Source: Gemmataceae bacterium
Lineage (GTDB): Bacteria; Planctomycetota; Planctomycetia; Gemmatales; Gemmataceae
Reading direction: 5' to 3'
Assembly (NCBI GenBank): GCA_019747655.1
Contig: JAIEQO010000260.1
Coordinates: forward strand, 1-39,453
Length of the DNA: 39,453 bases
Shown here: one piece after another, positions 21,922-27,660 of the stretch
Layout: the number at the start of each line of letters is the position of its first letter
How positions within the stretch are numbered: position 1 is the stretch's first letter
Notes under the pieces: model-generated
The model's input: the letters and a program-made list of their open reading frames with translations, nothing else
The model's database searches: none
What the model was told of the DNA's origin: nothing
Made by a program: the position numbers and the translations under genes

Positions 21922-22281
21922 GTGAAAGACCTCCCGCCCCTGCCGGACGTGCTGGTCGTGATCGTCACCCCCGAGCATTTCGCCCGCGGCGTGGCGGAGT
22001 ACGACGAACTCGGCGACGTGTGCGGCAACTGTGTCGTCTCCCAGGCGATCAGGTACATGAAGCTGCCCGGCGTGGACGATGTACGGACCGCCGATGTCGT
22101 CAAGCTCGTCCGGCTAGACATGACCCACCGGTACGCCCGGTCGCCCGAGTGCGACGAACTGATCGAGCTGTTCGACGACTACATCAACAGCTTCGCCGAC
22201 CCGAAGTGGCGGCAGCCGATCCCGATGACCGAGCCGGTGACCGTGACCATGATTCGCCAGCCGGCCGACCCGTTCTCGTGA
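21922..22281 (+). CDS. cassette gene 6, unknown (119 aa)
   Basis: GTG at 21922 with GAGG 9 bases upstream; like cassette genes 1 and 2 it lacks the GATTCGGAGA leader. An N-terminal strand (VLVVIVTPEHFARG) is followed by helices with a CGNCVVSQAI motif (~35-44, conserved-looking Cys pair) and an acidic helix (CDELIELFDDYINSF). Not recognised. Confidence 0.74.
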   Translation: MKDLPPLPDVLVVIVTPEHFARGVAEYDELGDVCGNCVVSQAIRYMKLPGVDDVRTADVVKLVRLDMTHRYARSPECDELIELFDDYINSFADPKWRQPIPMTEPVTVTMIRQPADPFS

Positions 22282-22288
22282 CCTATCG

Positions 22289-22315
22289 GCCGGCGAGCCC
22301 GCAACGCTCGCCGGC
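22289..22315 (+). terminator. post-gene hairpin with CCGCAAC loop
   Basis: GCCGGCGAGC (22289-22298), loop CCGCAAC, exact complement 22306-22315. Confidence 0.75.
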
Positions 22316-22327
22316 TGTCTCCGGACC

Positions 22328-22342
22328 TGCCAACTTCTGGCA
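22328..22342 (+). repeat. dispersed palindrome, TGCCAACTTCTGGCA
   Basis: Nested inside an outer TCCGG/CCGGA pair (22320-22348), 32 bases before the ATG at 22375. A leader variant GATACCCGGAGA follows at 22358-22369. Confidence 0.88.
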
Positions 22343-22374
22343 CCCGGAACCGCACCTGATACCCGGAGACCCCC

Positions 22375-23151
22375 ATGTCCGCGACCCTAACCCTGCACCG
22401 CGGTGCCGTCGTCGTGTCCGAGGCCGAGCTGAAGACCGTCCCGACCCCGCCGCAGGAAGGCCGCTACTTCCCGGTGCCCCACCACCGCGTCCTGTCGCTC
22501 ACCCGTGAGCGGCTGGCCGAGGCCGGTTACACCGAGACGAAGGCCCAGCTCGGCCTGACGAAGGACGGCCGCCGGTTCTTCGGCACCCTGACCCTGAGCT
22601 ACCCGCTCAGCCCCGGCGTGTCGCTGGCCGTCGGCGTCCGCAACTCGACCGACAAGTCCCTGTGCCTCGGCTGGTGTGCCGGCTCCCACGTGTTCGTCTG
22701 CGACAACCTGGCGTTCACGTCGGAGCTGACCGTCAAGCGGCGGCACACCACCCACGGCGAGTTCGACTTCGGCGTGAAGGTGTCCCACGCGATCACCGCC
22801 CTGGCCGACTTCAAGAAGGCCGAGGCAGACCGGATCGTCCGGATGCAGACCGCCCAGCTCACGGAGGACCAGGCCCTGGCCTGGATCGTCCGCGGCCTGG
22901 ACCGGAAGGTCATCCACGCCCGGCAGCTCCCGGCCGTCGTCGCCGAGTGGCGGAAGCCCTCGTTCGACTACGGCAGCGACGACCCGACGGTCTGGCGTCT
23001 GTTCAACGCTTTCACCACCGTCCTCGGTAAGTCCCGTGCCAACCCGTTCGACCACGCCGCCATGACCACCCGGCTCGGCGACATGATCGCCATGACCACC
23101 CGCCCCGAGCTGCTGGTCGTCGAGAGTAACGACCCGACCACCGCCGCCTAA
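22375..23151 (+). CDS. cassette gene 7, DUF932-like protein (258 aa)
   Basis: ATG at 22375. The central segment VGVRNSTDKSLCLGWCAGSH then VFVCDNLAFTSE, followed by KRRHT (~85-128), resembles the phage/plasmid DUF932 (TIGR03299-like) proteins, which share an N-terminal HRVL-type strand and a C-terminal helical part. Their function is unknown; they are common on plasmids and phages. The C-terminal half is helical (FKKAEADRIVRMQTAQL). It is the largest gene of the array. Confidence 0.75.
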   Translation: MSATLTLHRGAVVVSEAELKTVPTPPQEGRYFPVPHHRVLSLTRERLAEAGYTETKAQLGLTKDGRRFFGTLTLSYPLSPGVSLAVGVRNSTDKSLCLGWCAGSHVFVCDNLAFTSELTVKRRHTTHGEFDFGVKVSHAITALADFKKAEADRIVRMQTAQLTEDQALAWIVRGLDRKVIHARQLPAVVAEWRKPSFDYGSDDPTVWRLFNAFTTVLGKSRANPFDHAAMTTRLGDMIAMTTRPELLVVESNDPTTAA

Positions 23152-23157
23152 ACGGCA

Positions 23158-23188
23158 CCGCGGAAGACCCCACAAAGGTCTCCCGCGG
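23158..23188 (+). terminator. post-gene hairpin, loop CCACAAA
   Basis: CCGCGGAAGACC (23158-23169), loop CCACAAA, GGTCTCCCGCGG (23177-23188); one A-C mismatch in twelve pairs. The loop is a variant of CCGCAAC. Confidence 0.68.
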
Positions 23189-23191
23189 CCT

Positions 23192-23234
23192 CCATCGACT
23201 CCCGGTGGAAACGCACCTGACCCTGATTCGGAGA
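23192..23234 (+). promoter_or_regulatory. cassette leader: small hairpin plus GATTCGGAGA
   Basis: CCATCG-ACTCC-CGGTGG (23192-23208, one G-U pair), CGCACCTGA, then GATTCGGAGA (23225-23234). Confidence 0.7.
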
Positions 23235-23239
23235 CCACG

Positions 23240-23614
23240 ATGTCCGACCACTCGACGAACGGCAAGCCCGCGAAGGCCAAGCGGTCCGTCGTCCCGATGG
23301 ACAGGCTGGCCGCCTACCGCTTCTACACCTGGATCGACTCCCGGCGTGACTACATCGTGAACGAGCGGAAGACCCTGACCCAGGTGGCGGCGGAGGCCGC
23401 CCTCGGCTTCCCGGTCACCGTGTTCCACGTCCGCGCCGCCGCCCGGTCGCTCAAGGTGAAGGTCATGAACGACCTTCGCAACAACGGCACCCTCAAGGTG
23501 GCCGCCGTCCTGGAAGCCAGGATGGACGCCCTGGAGGAGAAGTTCCGCAAGCTGGCCGGCCGGCTCGGCGACCTGGAAGCCCAGCTCGGCGTCCAGCACG
23601 CCAAACCGGCCTGA
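23240..23614 (+). CDS. cassette gene 8, putative DNA-binding coiled-coil protein (124 aa)
   Basis: ATG at 23240. A basic N-terminus (KPAKAKRSVVPMDRLAAYRF) leads into a helix-turn-helix-like segment (RKTLTQVAAEAALGFPVTVF, then HVRAAARSLKV). A C-terminal helix has heptad-like spacing (LEARMDALEEKFRKLAGRLG), suggesting a coiled-coil dimer. This fits a small transcription regulator and makes it a candidate for binding the dispersed palindrome. No named family is recognised. Confidence 0.72.
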   Translation: MSDHSTNGKPAKAKRSVVPMDRLAAYRFYTWIDSRRDYIVNERKTLTQVAAEAALGFPVTVFHVRAAARSLKVKVMNDLRNNGTLKVAAVLEARMDALEEKFRKLAGRLGDLEAQLGVQHAKPA

Positions 23615-23621
23615 GCCCGTC

Positions 23622-23650
23622 GGCCGCCCGGCCCGCAACGCCCGGCGGTC
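23622..23650 (+). terminator. post-gene hairpin with CCGCAAC loop
   Basis: GGCCGCCCGGC (23622-23632), loop CCGCAAC, GCCCGGCGGTC (23640-23650); one G-U pair and one mismatch. Confidence 0.68.
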
Positions 23651-23656
23651 GCCTCC

Positions 23657-23671
23657 TGCCAAGTTCTGGCA
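23657..23671 (+). repeat. dispersed palindrome, TGCCAAGTTCTGGCA
   Basis: Extended by CC/GG flanks to 19 bp (23655-23673). GATTCGGAGA follows at 23681-23690, 4 bases before the ATG at 23695. Confidence 0.9.
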
Positions 23672-23694
23672 GGTTACCCTGATTCGGAGACGCC

Positions 23695-23913
23695 ATGTAC
23701 GTGATCGTTAACCCGGCCGGCCGATACCTCGAAAACGCCGACCTGGACGCCGCCGCTCGGCGGTACACCGACGACCTGGAAAACGCCCTGACGTTCGACA
23801 CCCCCGCCGGCGTGGCGAAGGTGGTCGGCCCGGACGAGCTGTTCAAGTCCGTCCGGTCCCTGCTCCGCAAGCCGGCCGACGTGCCGCCCGAGGCCGGCGG
23901 TGCCAACAAGTGA
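23695..23913 (+). CDS. cassette gene 9, unknown (72 aa)
   Basis: ATG at 23695, 4 bases after the shared GATTCGGAGA. Beta-hairpin start (MYVIVNPAGRYL) followed by helices (DLDAAARRYTDDLENALTF, DELFKSVRSLLRK). Not recognised. Confidence 0.72.
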   Translation: MYVIVNPAGRYLENADLDAAARRYTDDLENALTFDTPAGVAKVVGPDELFKSVRSLLRKPADVPPEAGGANK

Positions 23914-23919
23914 CCCATC

Positions 23920-23950
23920 GGCCGCGGAAGTCCTGACCGGCCCCGCGGCC
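23920..23950 (+). terminator. post-gene hairpin, long loop
   Basis: GGCCGCGG (23920-23927) pairs with CCGCGGCC (23943-23950) around a 15-base loop; this one lacks the CCGCAAC loop. Confidence 0.5.
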
Positions 23951-23952
23951 CC

Positions 23953-23995
23953 TCCGGCAATCCCGCCGGACGCACCTGAAACCCTGATTCGGAGA
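23953..23995 (+). promoter_or_regulatory. cassette leader: small hairpin plus GATTCGGAGA
   Basis: TCCGGC-AATCCC-GCCGGA (23953-23970), CGCACCTGA, then GATTCGGAGA (23986-23995), 5 bases before the ATG at 24001. Confidence 0.72.
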
Positions 23996-24000
23996 ACCCT

Positions 24001-24336
24001 ATGATCGGGGCGTTCGTGATTGTCCGCACCTACTCGGCCGGCGTCCACTGCGGGACGCTGATCGAACAGGCCGGCACCGCGGCCCGGCTGGCCAACGCCC
24101 GGCGGATCGTCCGCGACCGGATCGCCCCCGGCACGGCGATCCCCATCGAGCCCGACGGCTCGGCCGACACCCCGCACCTGGTCGGCGAGCAAGGCTACCA
24201 CGTCTTCAAGAACGGCGGACGGGTCAGTCACCCCGGCGCGGCCCGCCGGGCCGGCCACAAAATTCGCTACGTCCGCTCGACCCTCGCGGTCGCGGTCGGC
24301 CTCGGCTGGCTGGTGAAGCAGCTCAAGCGGCTGTGA
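24001..24336 (+). CDS. cassette gene 10, DUF6948-like protein (111 aa)
   Basis: ATG at 24001. The opening FVIVRTYSAGVHCGTLIEQA followed by ARLANARRI resembles a small phage domain (annotated DUF6948 elsewhere, from memory) whose usual form is VRTYSAGVHFGTL then L-ARRIW. The normal C-terminus of that domain is replaced here by a Gly/His-rich loop and a basic, partly hydrophobic end (STLAVAVGLGWLVKQLKRL). Function unknown. It is the last gene with the shared leader. Confidence 0.7.
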   Translation: MIGAFVIVRTYSAGVHCGTLIEQAGTAARLANARRIVRDRIAPGTAIPIEPDGSADTPHLVGEQGYHVFKNGGRVSHPGAARRAGHKIRYVRSTLAVAVGLGWLVKQLKRL

Positions 24337-24397
24337 GCCGCCCGGCGAAGGCGTCCACCGACGCCCCGCCCGGCCTCGCCCAACCCCGGAGGATACG

Positions 24398-24937
24398 ATG
24401 TTTCACTTTTACTGGAACCGGACCCTGGCCTCGGTGCTGCGGGCCGACTGGGAGATGCGGTTCGGCCCGCAGCACTACCCGCGGGTCAAAGTGGTCCGCC
24501 ACTACGTCGGCGTGGGTCAAGAGCAGCCCGGCGAGCTGTCGGACAAGGTGTTCGGCGTTCGCGTCTACACCCGACCGGACGAGGTCGGCAAGCCGGCTCT
24601 CGGCGGCCGGTGGCTCGGGTCGGCGACCGCGGCCGCCGTGACCTACCTGCTATTCCCCAGGCCGCTCCCGAAGTCCGGCGACACGTTCTCCGGCGGCGTC
24701 TTCCGCCGGAGAGACCCGGACGGGTTCGCCCGGCTGCGGCGCTCCGAGCGGCACGTCACCCGCGTCGTGGCCGGCCCGGACGACCCGCAGGTGCTAGCCC
24801 TGCTGGAGGCCGGCCGGGCGTATGAACTGCTCGACTACCTCCGGGAGGATCACCACCCGGAAGAGGTCCGAATTGCCGTCGAGCAGATGGTCCAGTGGCA
24901 CTTCCGGCACCCCCAGCCGCGCCCGCCGGGGTGTTGA
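24398..24937 (+). CDS. unknown protein after the cassette array (179 aa)
   Basis: ATG at 24398 with GGAGG 5 bases upstream; it lacks the GATTCGGAGA leader. An aromatic/basic N-terminus (FHFYWNRTLASVLRADWEMR) is followed by a beta segment (VFGVRVYTRP), a short hydrophobic stretch (SATAAAVTYLLFPRPLP) and an acidic helical C-terminus (LLEAGRAYELLDYLREDHHP). Not recognised. Its last 182 bases overlap an opposing small gene. Confidence 0.7.
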   Translation: MFHFYWNRTLASVLRADWEMRFGPQHYPRVKVVRHYVGVGQEQPGELSDKVFGVRVYTRPDEVGKPALGGRWLGSATAAAVTYLLFPRPLPKSGDTFSGGVFRRRDPDGFARLRRSERHVTRVVAGPDDPQVLALLEAGRAYELLDYLREDHHPEEVRIAVEQMVQWHFRHPQPRPPGC

Positions 24938-25019
24938 CCCACTGGTCCACCGCCTCAGCCGTCGTCAAGGTCTGCCCGCCAGCGAGTAGAATACGCACCA
25001 GATCGATGTCCCCACACAT
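24756..25019 (-). CDS. small opposing gene behind a strong promoter (87 aa)
   Basis: ATG at 25019 has AAGGAGG 6 bases upstream and a near-consensus promoter. Only the first ~27 residues (CGDIDLVRILLAGGQTLTTA then EAVDQW) lie outside the opposing gene; the rest, Pro/Gly/Arg-rich, is antisense to it and may be poorly constrained. The signals suggest real expression, perhaps of a small regulator or of an antisense transcript against the gene at 24398. An inverted repeat covers its start region (25018-25047). Confidence 0.45.
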   Translation of the reverse strand: MCGDIDLVRILLAGGQTLTTAEAVDQWVNTPAGAAGGAGSATGPSARRQFGPLPGGDPPGGSRAVHTPGRPPAGLAPAGRPGRPRRG

Positions 25020-25047
25020 GGTACGCCTCCTTCTCCAGGTGTACCAT
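25018..25047 (-). promoter_or_regulatory. operator-like inverted repeat over start codon, ribosome site and -10
   Basis: ATGGTACGCCT (25018-25028), 8-base spacer, AGGTGTACCAT (25037-25047); one mismatch in 11 pairs. It covers the start and Shine-Dalgarno of the minus gene and touches its -10 box, so protein binding or RNA folding could shut it off. Confidence 0.65.
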
Positions 25048-25074
25048 CTTACACACGGTGCAGCAAAATGTCAA
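25046..25074 (-). promoter_or_regulatory. near-consensus sigma70-type promoter
   Basis: Minus strand: TTGACA (25074-25069), 17-base spacer, TAAGAT (25051-25046). The -35 box overlaps the start codons of the divergent gene at 25068. Confidence 0.75.
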
Positions 25075-25382
25075 CGATGCCCCCGTCGATCTGCAAGCAT
25101 TGCAAAAAACGCACCCTGGCCGTCGGCAAGCGTCGTTGCGAATTCTGTCTGGACCAGGCCCGCCGGGCCACGGCAGCGGCACGGGCGCGGCAGCGGGCGG
25201 ACCCGGCCGAGGCCGAGAAGGTTCGGGAGTCGCGGCTGCGGCGTTACCGGTCGGTCCCCGACGGGTACTGCCGTTACAGCGGGTGTACGGCCCCGGCGGT
25301 CCCGGGGAAGAAGCTGTGCGAGAAGCACCGGGCAGCGGCGGCCGAGGCGAGGGCGAAGCTGGCTGCCAAATCTGGGCAGTAG
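25068..25382 (+). CDS. small zinc-binding basic protein (104 aa)
   Basis: ATG at 25068 (or 25077). Cysteines come in two groups: CKHCKKRTL...CEFC (~9-28) and CRYSGC...LCEKH (~66-86), consistent with two zinc sites, joined by a basic helix (RRATAAARARQRADPAEAEK). It is probably a nucleic-acid-binding protein. There is no obvious ribosome site, so a leaderless or weakly translated message is possible. A copy of the dispersed palindrome lies in its last codons (25364-25378). Confidence 0.7.
   Translation: MSTMPPSICKHCKKRTLAVGKRRCEFCLDQARRATAAARARQRADPAEAEKVRESRLRRYRSVPDGYCRYSGCTAPAVPGKKLCEKHRAAAAEARAKLAAKSGQ
25364..25378 (+). repeat. degenerate dispersed palindrome, TGCCAAATCTGGGCA
   Basis: In the last codons of the zinc-protein gene; one mismatch in the right arm. 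The same variant occurs at 29743-29757. Confidence 0.65.
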
Positions 25383-25953
25383 AGACCGCGGAAGAAAGCC
25401 TCTTGACTTGTCGATGCCGATGGGTAAAAAGAGAGCCGTCCGGGGCTGCTTTGGCGGGCTCCCCGAACGGCTCAAAGAAAGGCACCGGTAGTGTACGCAC
25501 TTCCTCTGCCACGTCAAGAGCATCCATCCCGTCACGGGTTGCGAGTCTCGACGGACGTAATCCCGACCCAAAACGGAATGTCGAGCGGACCGGCCGGTGG
25601 GGGCGACCCCGAAAGGCGGTGCCGCACTCTGACCGCGGCCGGCTTCCTCCCGCGGCGGGCTTGAGAGTGGGGAGACGAAAGCGAGTTCACCCGGCGGCCG
25701 ACGTGTCGTGCGGGTTTCCCGGGCAACGGGCCGGTGTTCGATCCGGCAACGCAGCCTCCGCCCCGGTCTAAACTCATCCCGGCCCCGCGTTAGCGGACAC
25801 GGTGAAAAAACTCGCGTCAGTAGTCCACCCACGGCCCGGCCAACACAGAGACCAGACCAGACAGCGAGAGCCGGGCCGGACCCACCCTCTTGTCCCATCC
25901 CCTCCACAGGAGATGATGATAGAAGGGAAGGCTGCCGGTACGCCTACGGGGAA

Positions 25954-25968
25954 AGCCAAAGGTTGGCA
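25954..25968 (+). repeat. dispersed palindrome, AGCCAAAGGTTGGCA
   Basis: Lies 12 bases upstream of the -35 box at 25981, an operator-like position. Confidence 0.7.
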
Positions 25969-25980
25969 GTCGGGCGAGTC

Positions 25981-26009
25981 TTGACAACGACATCTTGCCC
26001 CGGTAGGAT
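25981..26009 (+). promoter_or_regulatory. near-consensus promoter for a leaderless mRNA
   Basis: TTGACA (25981-25986), 17-base spacer, TAGGAT (26004-26009). The ATG at 26016 begins 7 bases after the -10 box, where transcription itself should start, so the message is predicted to be leaderless. Confidence 0.75.
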
Positions 26010-26015
26010 GGACGC

Positions 26016-26345
26016 ATGGCCGCCAAACGAGCCCCGTTCAAGGTGGGGGACGCCGTCACCACCCGGCGGACCGTCCGGGTGTTGCGACCGGACGGTCCGC
26101 TGAACGGCCAGGCGTGCCTGGCCCTGCTCCCCGGCACCCGCTGGACGGTGACCGAGGTCGTGCGGACGCGGGACGGGGCGGTGTACGTCACCGCCGACGC
26201 CGGGTTCGGCTACCGGGTCACCCGCAGCGCCGGCCGATTCATCCCCTACCAGCCGGAGCCGCCATGTCCCAAGAAGAAGCCGCCGCCGGCCTCACCTGCT
26301 ACCTCCGGTCCCTCCCTGCTGTCGTGGCTGCCGACGGAGGCGTGA
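26016..26345 (+). CDS. SH3-like small protein, first of the operon (109 aa)
   Basis: ATG at 26016, predicted to be translated from a leaderless transcript. Residues 7-80 form a beta-rich, SH3/KOW-like pattern (FKVGDAVTTRRTVRVLRPDG, TRWTVTEVVRTRDGAVYVTA, GYRVTRSAGRFIPY). The C-terminus is Pro/Lys-rich and overlaps the next gene by 82 bases. Unknown function; such domains often bind nucleic acid or ribosomal partners. Being leaderless and first, it may set translation of the operon. Confidence 0.7.
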   Translation: MAAKRAPFKVGDAVTTRRTVRVLRPDGPLNGQACLALLPGTRWTVTEVVRTRDGAVYVTADAGFGYRVTRSAGRFIPYQPEPPCPKKKPPPASPATSGPSLLSWLPTEA

Positions 26346-26857
26346 TCGGGAAGAACCCGTCGCCCGAGGGCGGCACCTGGGCTTACGTCCTCGTCGGCCC
26401 GGACGGCGAGGAAATCGCCCGGGACTCCGGCCTGGTCCGACCGAGCGACTTCCCGCCGCTCCTGTGGATATCGAACAACCTGACCGAGCTGCTAGCGATC
26501 ACCAAAGCCCTGTACGCCCTGCCGATGGGGTGGAAAGGCGAAGTCCGCAGCGACTCGAAAGTAGCCGTCACCGTCTTCCGCGGCTGGCAGGGCAAGGCCA
26601 AGCAACACACCCCGAAGTGGGTGCCGGCCACGCTGGCGGTCTCCGCCCGGGTGGCCCTGGAGACGCGGACGCCGCGGTTCACCCTGCTCGACGGCCACCC
26701 GTCGGCCGCCCAGCTCGCCGCCGGTGTCGGCAAGCGGGGCAACCCGGTGTGCAAGTGGAACGTCCTGGCGGACCGGCTGTGCGGCGAGGCGAAACCGGCC
26801 CCGATGGCCAGCTCGGCCTACGGGAAGGCCGACATCAACGTGTTCCGGGGGCGGTAG
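26264..26857 (+). CDS. RNase H-like protein (197 aa)
   Basis: ATG at 26264 with GGAG 6 bases upstream. The pattern fits RNase HI: first strand VVAADGGVIGKNPSPEGGTW (D24), NNLTELLAITKAL (E75), RSDSKVAV (D97) and a late Asp in NVLADRLC (~170), with LLDGHPSAAQL in the expected basic/His region. RNase H removes RNA from RNA-DNA hybrids, for example primers made by the primase. The family assignment is by motif order. Confidence 0.75.
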   Translation: MSQEEAAAGLTCYLRSLPAVVAADGGVIGKNPSPEGGTWAYVLVGPDGEEIARDSGLVRPSDFPPLLWISNNLTELLAITKALYALPMGWKGEVRSDSKVAVTVFRGWQGKAKQHTPKWVPATLAVSARVALETRTPRFTLLDGHPSAAQLAAGVGKRGNPVCKWNVLADRLCGEAKPAPMASSAYGKADINVFRGR

Positions 26858-26858
26858 C

Positions 26859-27158
26859 GTGGACCCGGCCGCCGCCTCCCTGGAGACGTTCGTCTCCGAC
26901 GTGTTCGGCGGGTGCATCCCGCCGGCGGCCGTCGCCCGGGTCTGCCAGGTTTTGGCACCACACCGGGCCGGAATCGGGCTGGCCGCCCGCACCCGGCCGC
27001 CGTGGAAGCTGTGGCGACATCACCGCAACTCGATCTGGAACGCCTTCGTGTTGTCCGTCCCGGCCGTGGACCGGGCGGTGTGCGAGGCGGTCGGCCCGCA
27101 GACCTGGCTGCCGGCCGCCGAGAAGACCCTGCTGGCGAGGTACGAGACGTGGCCCTGA
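26859..27158 (+). CDS. unknown operon protein (99 aa)
   Basis: GTG at 26859, 1 base after the previous stop. Helical with aromatic residues (PPWKLWRHHRNSIWNAFVLS) and an acidic-to-basic C-terminus (AAEKTLLARYETWP). Not recognised. A dispersed palindrome lies in its coding sequence, read Cys-Gln-Val-Leu-Ala. It overlaps the next gene by 10 bases. Confidence 0.65.
   Translation: MDPAAASLETFVSDVFGGCIPPAAVARVCQVLAPHRAGIGLAARTRPPWKLWRHHRNSIWNAFVLSVPAVDRAVCEAVGPQTWLPAAEKTLLARYETWP
26943..26957 (+). repeat. dispersed palindrome, TGCCAGGTTTTGGCA
   Basis: Coding copy in the gene at 26859-27158. Confidence 0.75.
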
Positions 27159-27604
27159 CCCCGGCCGAGGAGAACGAGCTGGTCGCCCACGCCCGGTTCA
27201 TGGCCCCGGCCGGGTGCGTCCGCTCCCGCCAAATCCTGGCGATGCACGCCGAGCTGGTCGGGCTGCGAGACGACCCGCTGTTCGATTGCACGGACGCCGC
27301 CCACCCGGCCTGGTGGCGGGGCCACGACTACACGGCGGCCGCCTTCTGCCGGGAGGTGACGGGCATCCTCGACGGCCGGGACGACGGCCGCGGGGTGGCC
27401 AACGACCCGTGGGAAACGGTCCGCCGGCGGCTGCTGGCGATGCACGCCGAGCTGGTCGGCCTACGGGCGGGCCTCGCCGAGATGACGGCCTTCCGGGACA
27501 ACGCCGTCGCCGACCTCGGCGAGTGGATGGAGCGGGCCGGCCGGGCCGAGCGGGACCGGGCCGCCCGGGTGTGCGAGGCGACCGACCCGGAAACGACCGA
27601 CTAA
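27149..27604 (+). CDS. protein with internal duplication (151 aa)
   Basis: GTG at 27149 with GAGG 7 bases upstream. The helical segment LAMHAELVGLR occurs twice (~30-40 and ~96-106), encoded by an identical 26-base run at 27236-27261 and 27434-27459, exactly 66 codons apart. Between the copies is WWRGHDYTAAAFCREVTGIL. The C-terminus is a basic/acidic helix (EWMERAGRAERDRAARVCEA). Not recognised. Identical bases rather than just residues point to a recent duplication or gene conversion. Confidence 0.68.
   Translation: MALTPAEENELVAHARFMAPAGCVRSRQILAMHAELVGLRDDPLFDCTDAAHPAWWRGHDYTAAAFCREVTGILDGRDDGRGVANDPWETVRRRLLAMHAELVGLRAGLAEMTAFRDNAVADLGEWMERAGRAERDRAARVCEATDPETTD
27227..27241 (+). repeat. 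dispersed palindrome, CGCCAAATCCTGGCG
   Basis: Coding copy, read Arg-Gln-Ile-Leu-Ala, abutting the first duplicated segment. Confidence 0.75.
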
Positions 27605-27660
27605 GGCGACACGAGTATCGACTGTTCCGCCTGCCGGAAGGCCCTAGCTAAGAGGAAGAA

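Larger units (their letters stand above)
25383..26015 (+). ncRNA. second long non-coding, hairpin-rich region (~630 bases)
   Basis: No credible gene. A candidate promoter TTGACT (25403-25408), 16 bases, TAAAAA (25425-25430) is followed by GAGCCGT...ACGGCTC with inner CGGGG/CCCCG (25433-25473), CCCGT-C-ACGGG (25528-25538) and CACTCT/AGAGTG (about 25622-25667, with inner CGCGG words). GC is visibly lower than in neighbouring genes. A GCCGG-TGTTCGAT-CCGGC arm near 25731 mimics a tRNA T-arm, but no acceptor or anticodon arm fits. A large structured RNA, or control DNA for the operon at 26016, are both possible. Confidence 0.42.

Noticed and set aside
19579-24001. The repeats could be a CRISPR array
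   Set aside because: The repeats are short, palindromic and 300-800 bases apart with genes between them; spacing and size do not fit.
25731-25746. tRNA-like T-arm (CCGGTGTTCGATCCGG)
   Set aside because: The stem and loop are out of register for a T-arm, and no matching acceptor, D or anticodon arm is found upstream.
25913-25984. Micro-frame MMIEGKAAGTPTGKAKGWQS... before the 26016 promoter
   Set aside because: AGGAG is only 0-3 bases from its ATGs and the frame crosses the palindrome and the -35 box; not supported as a gene.
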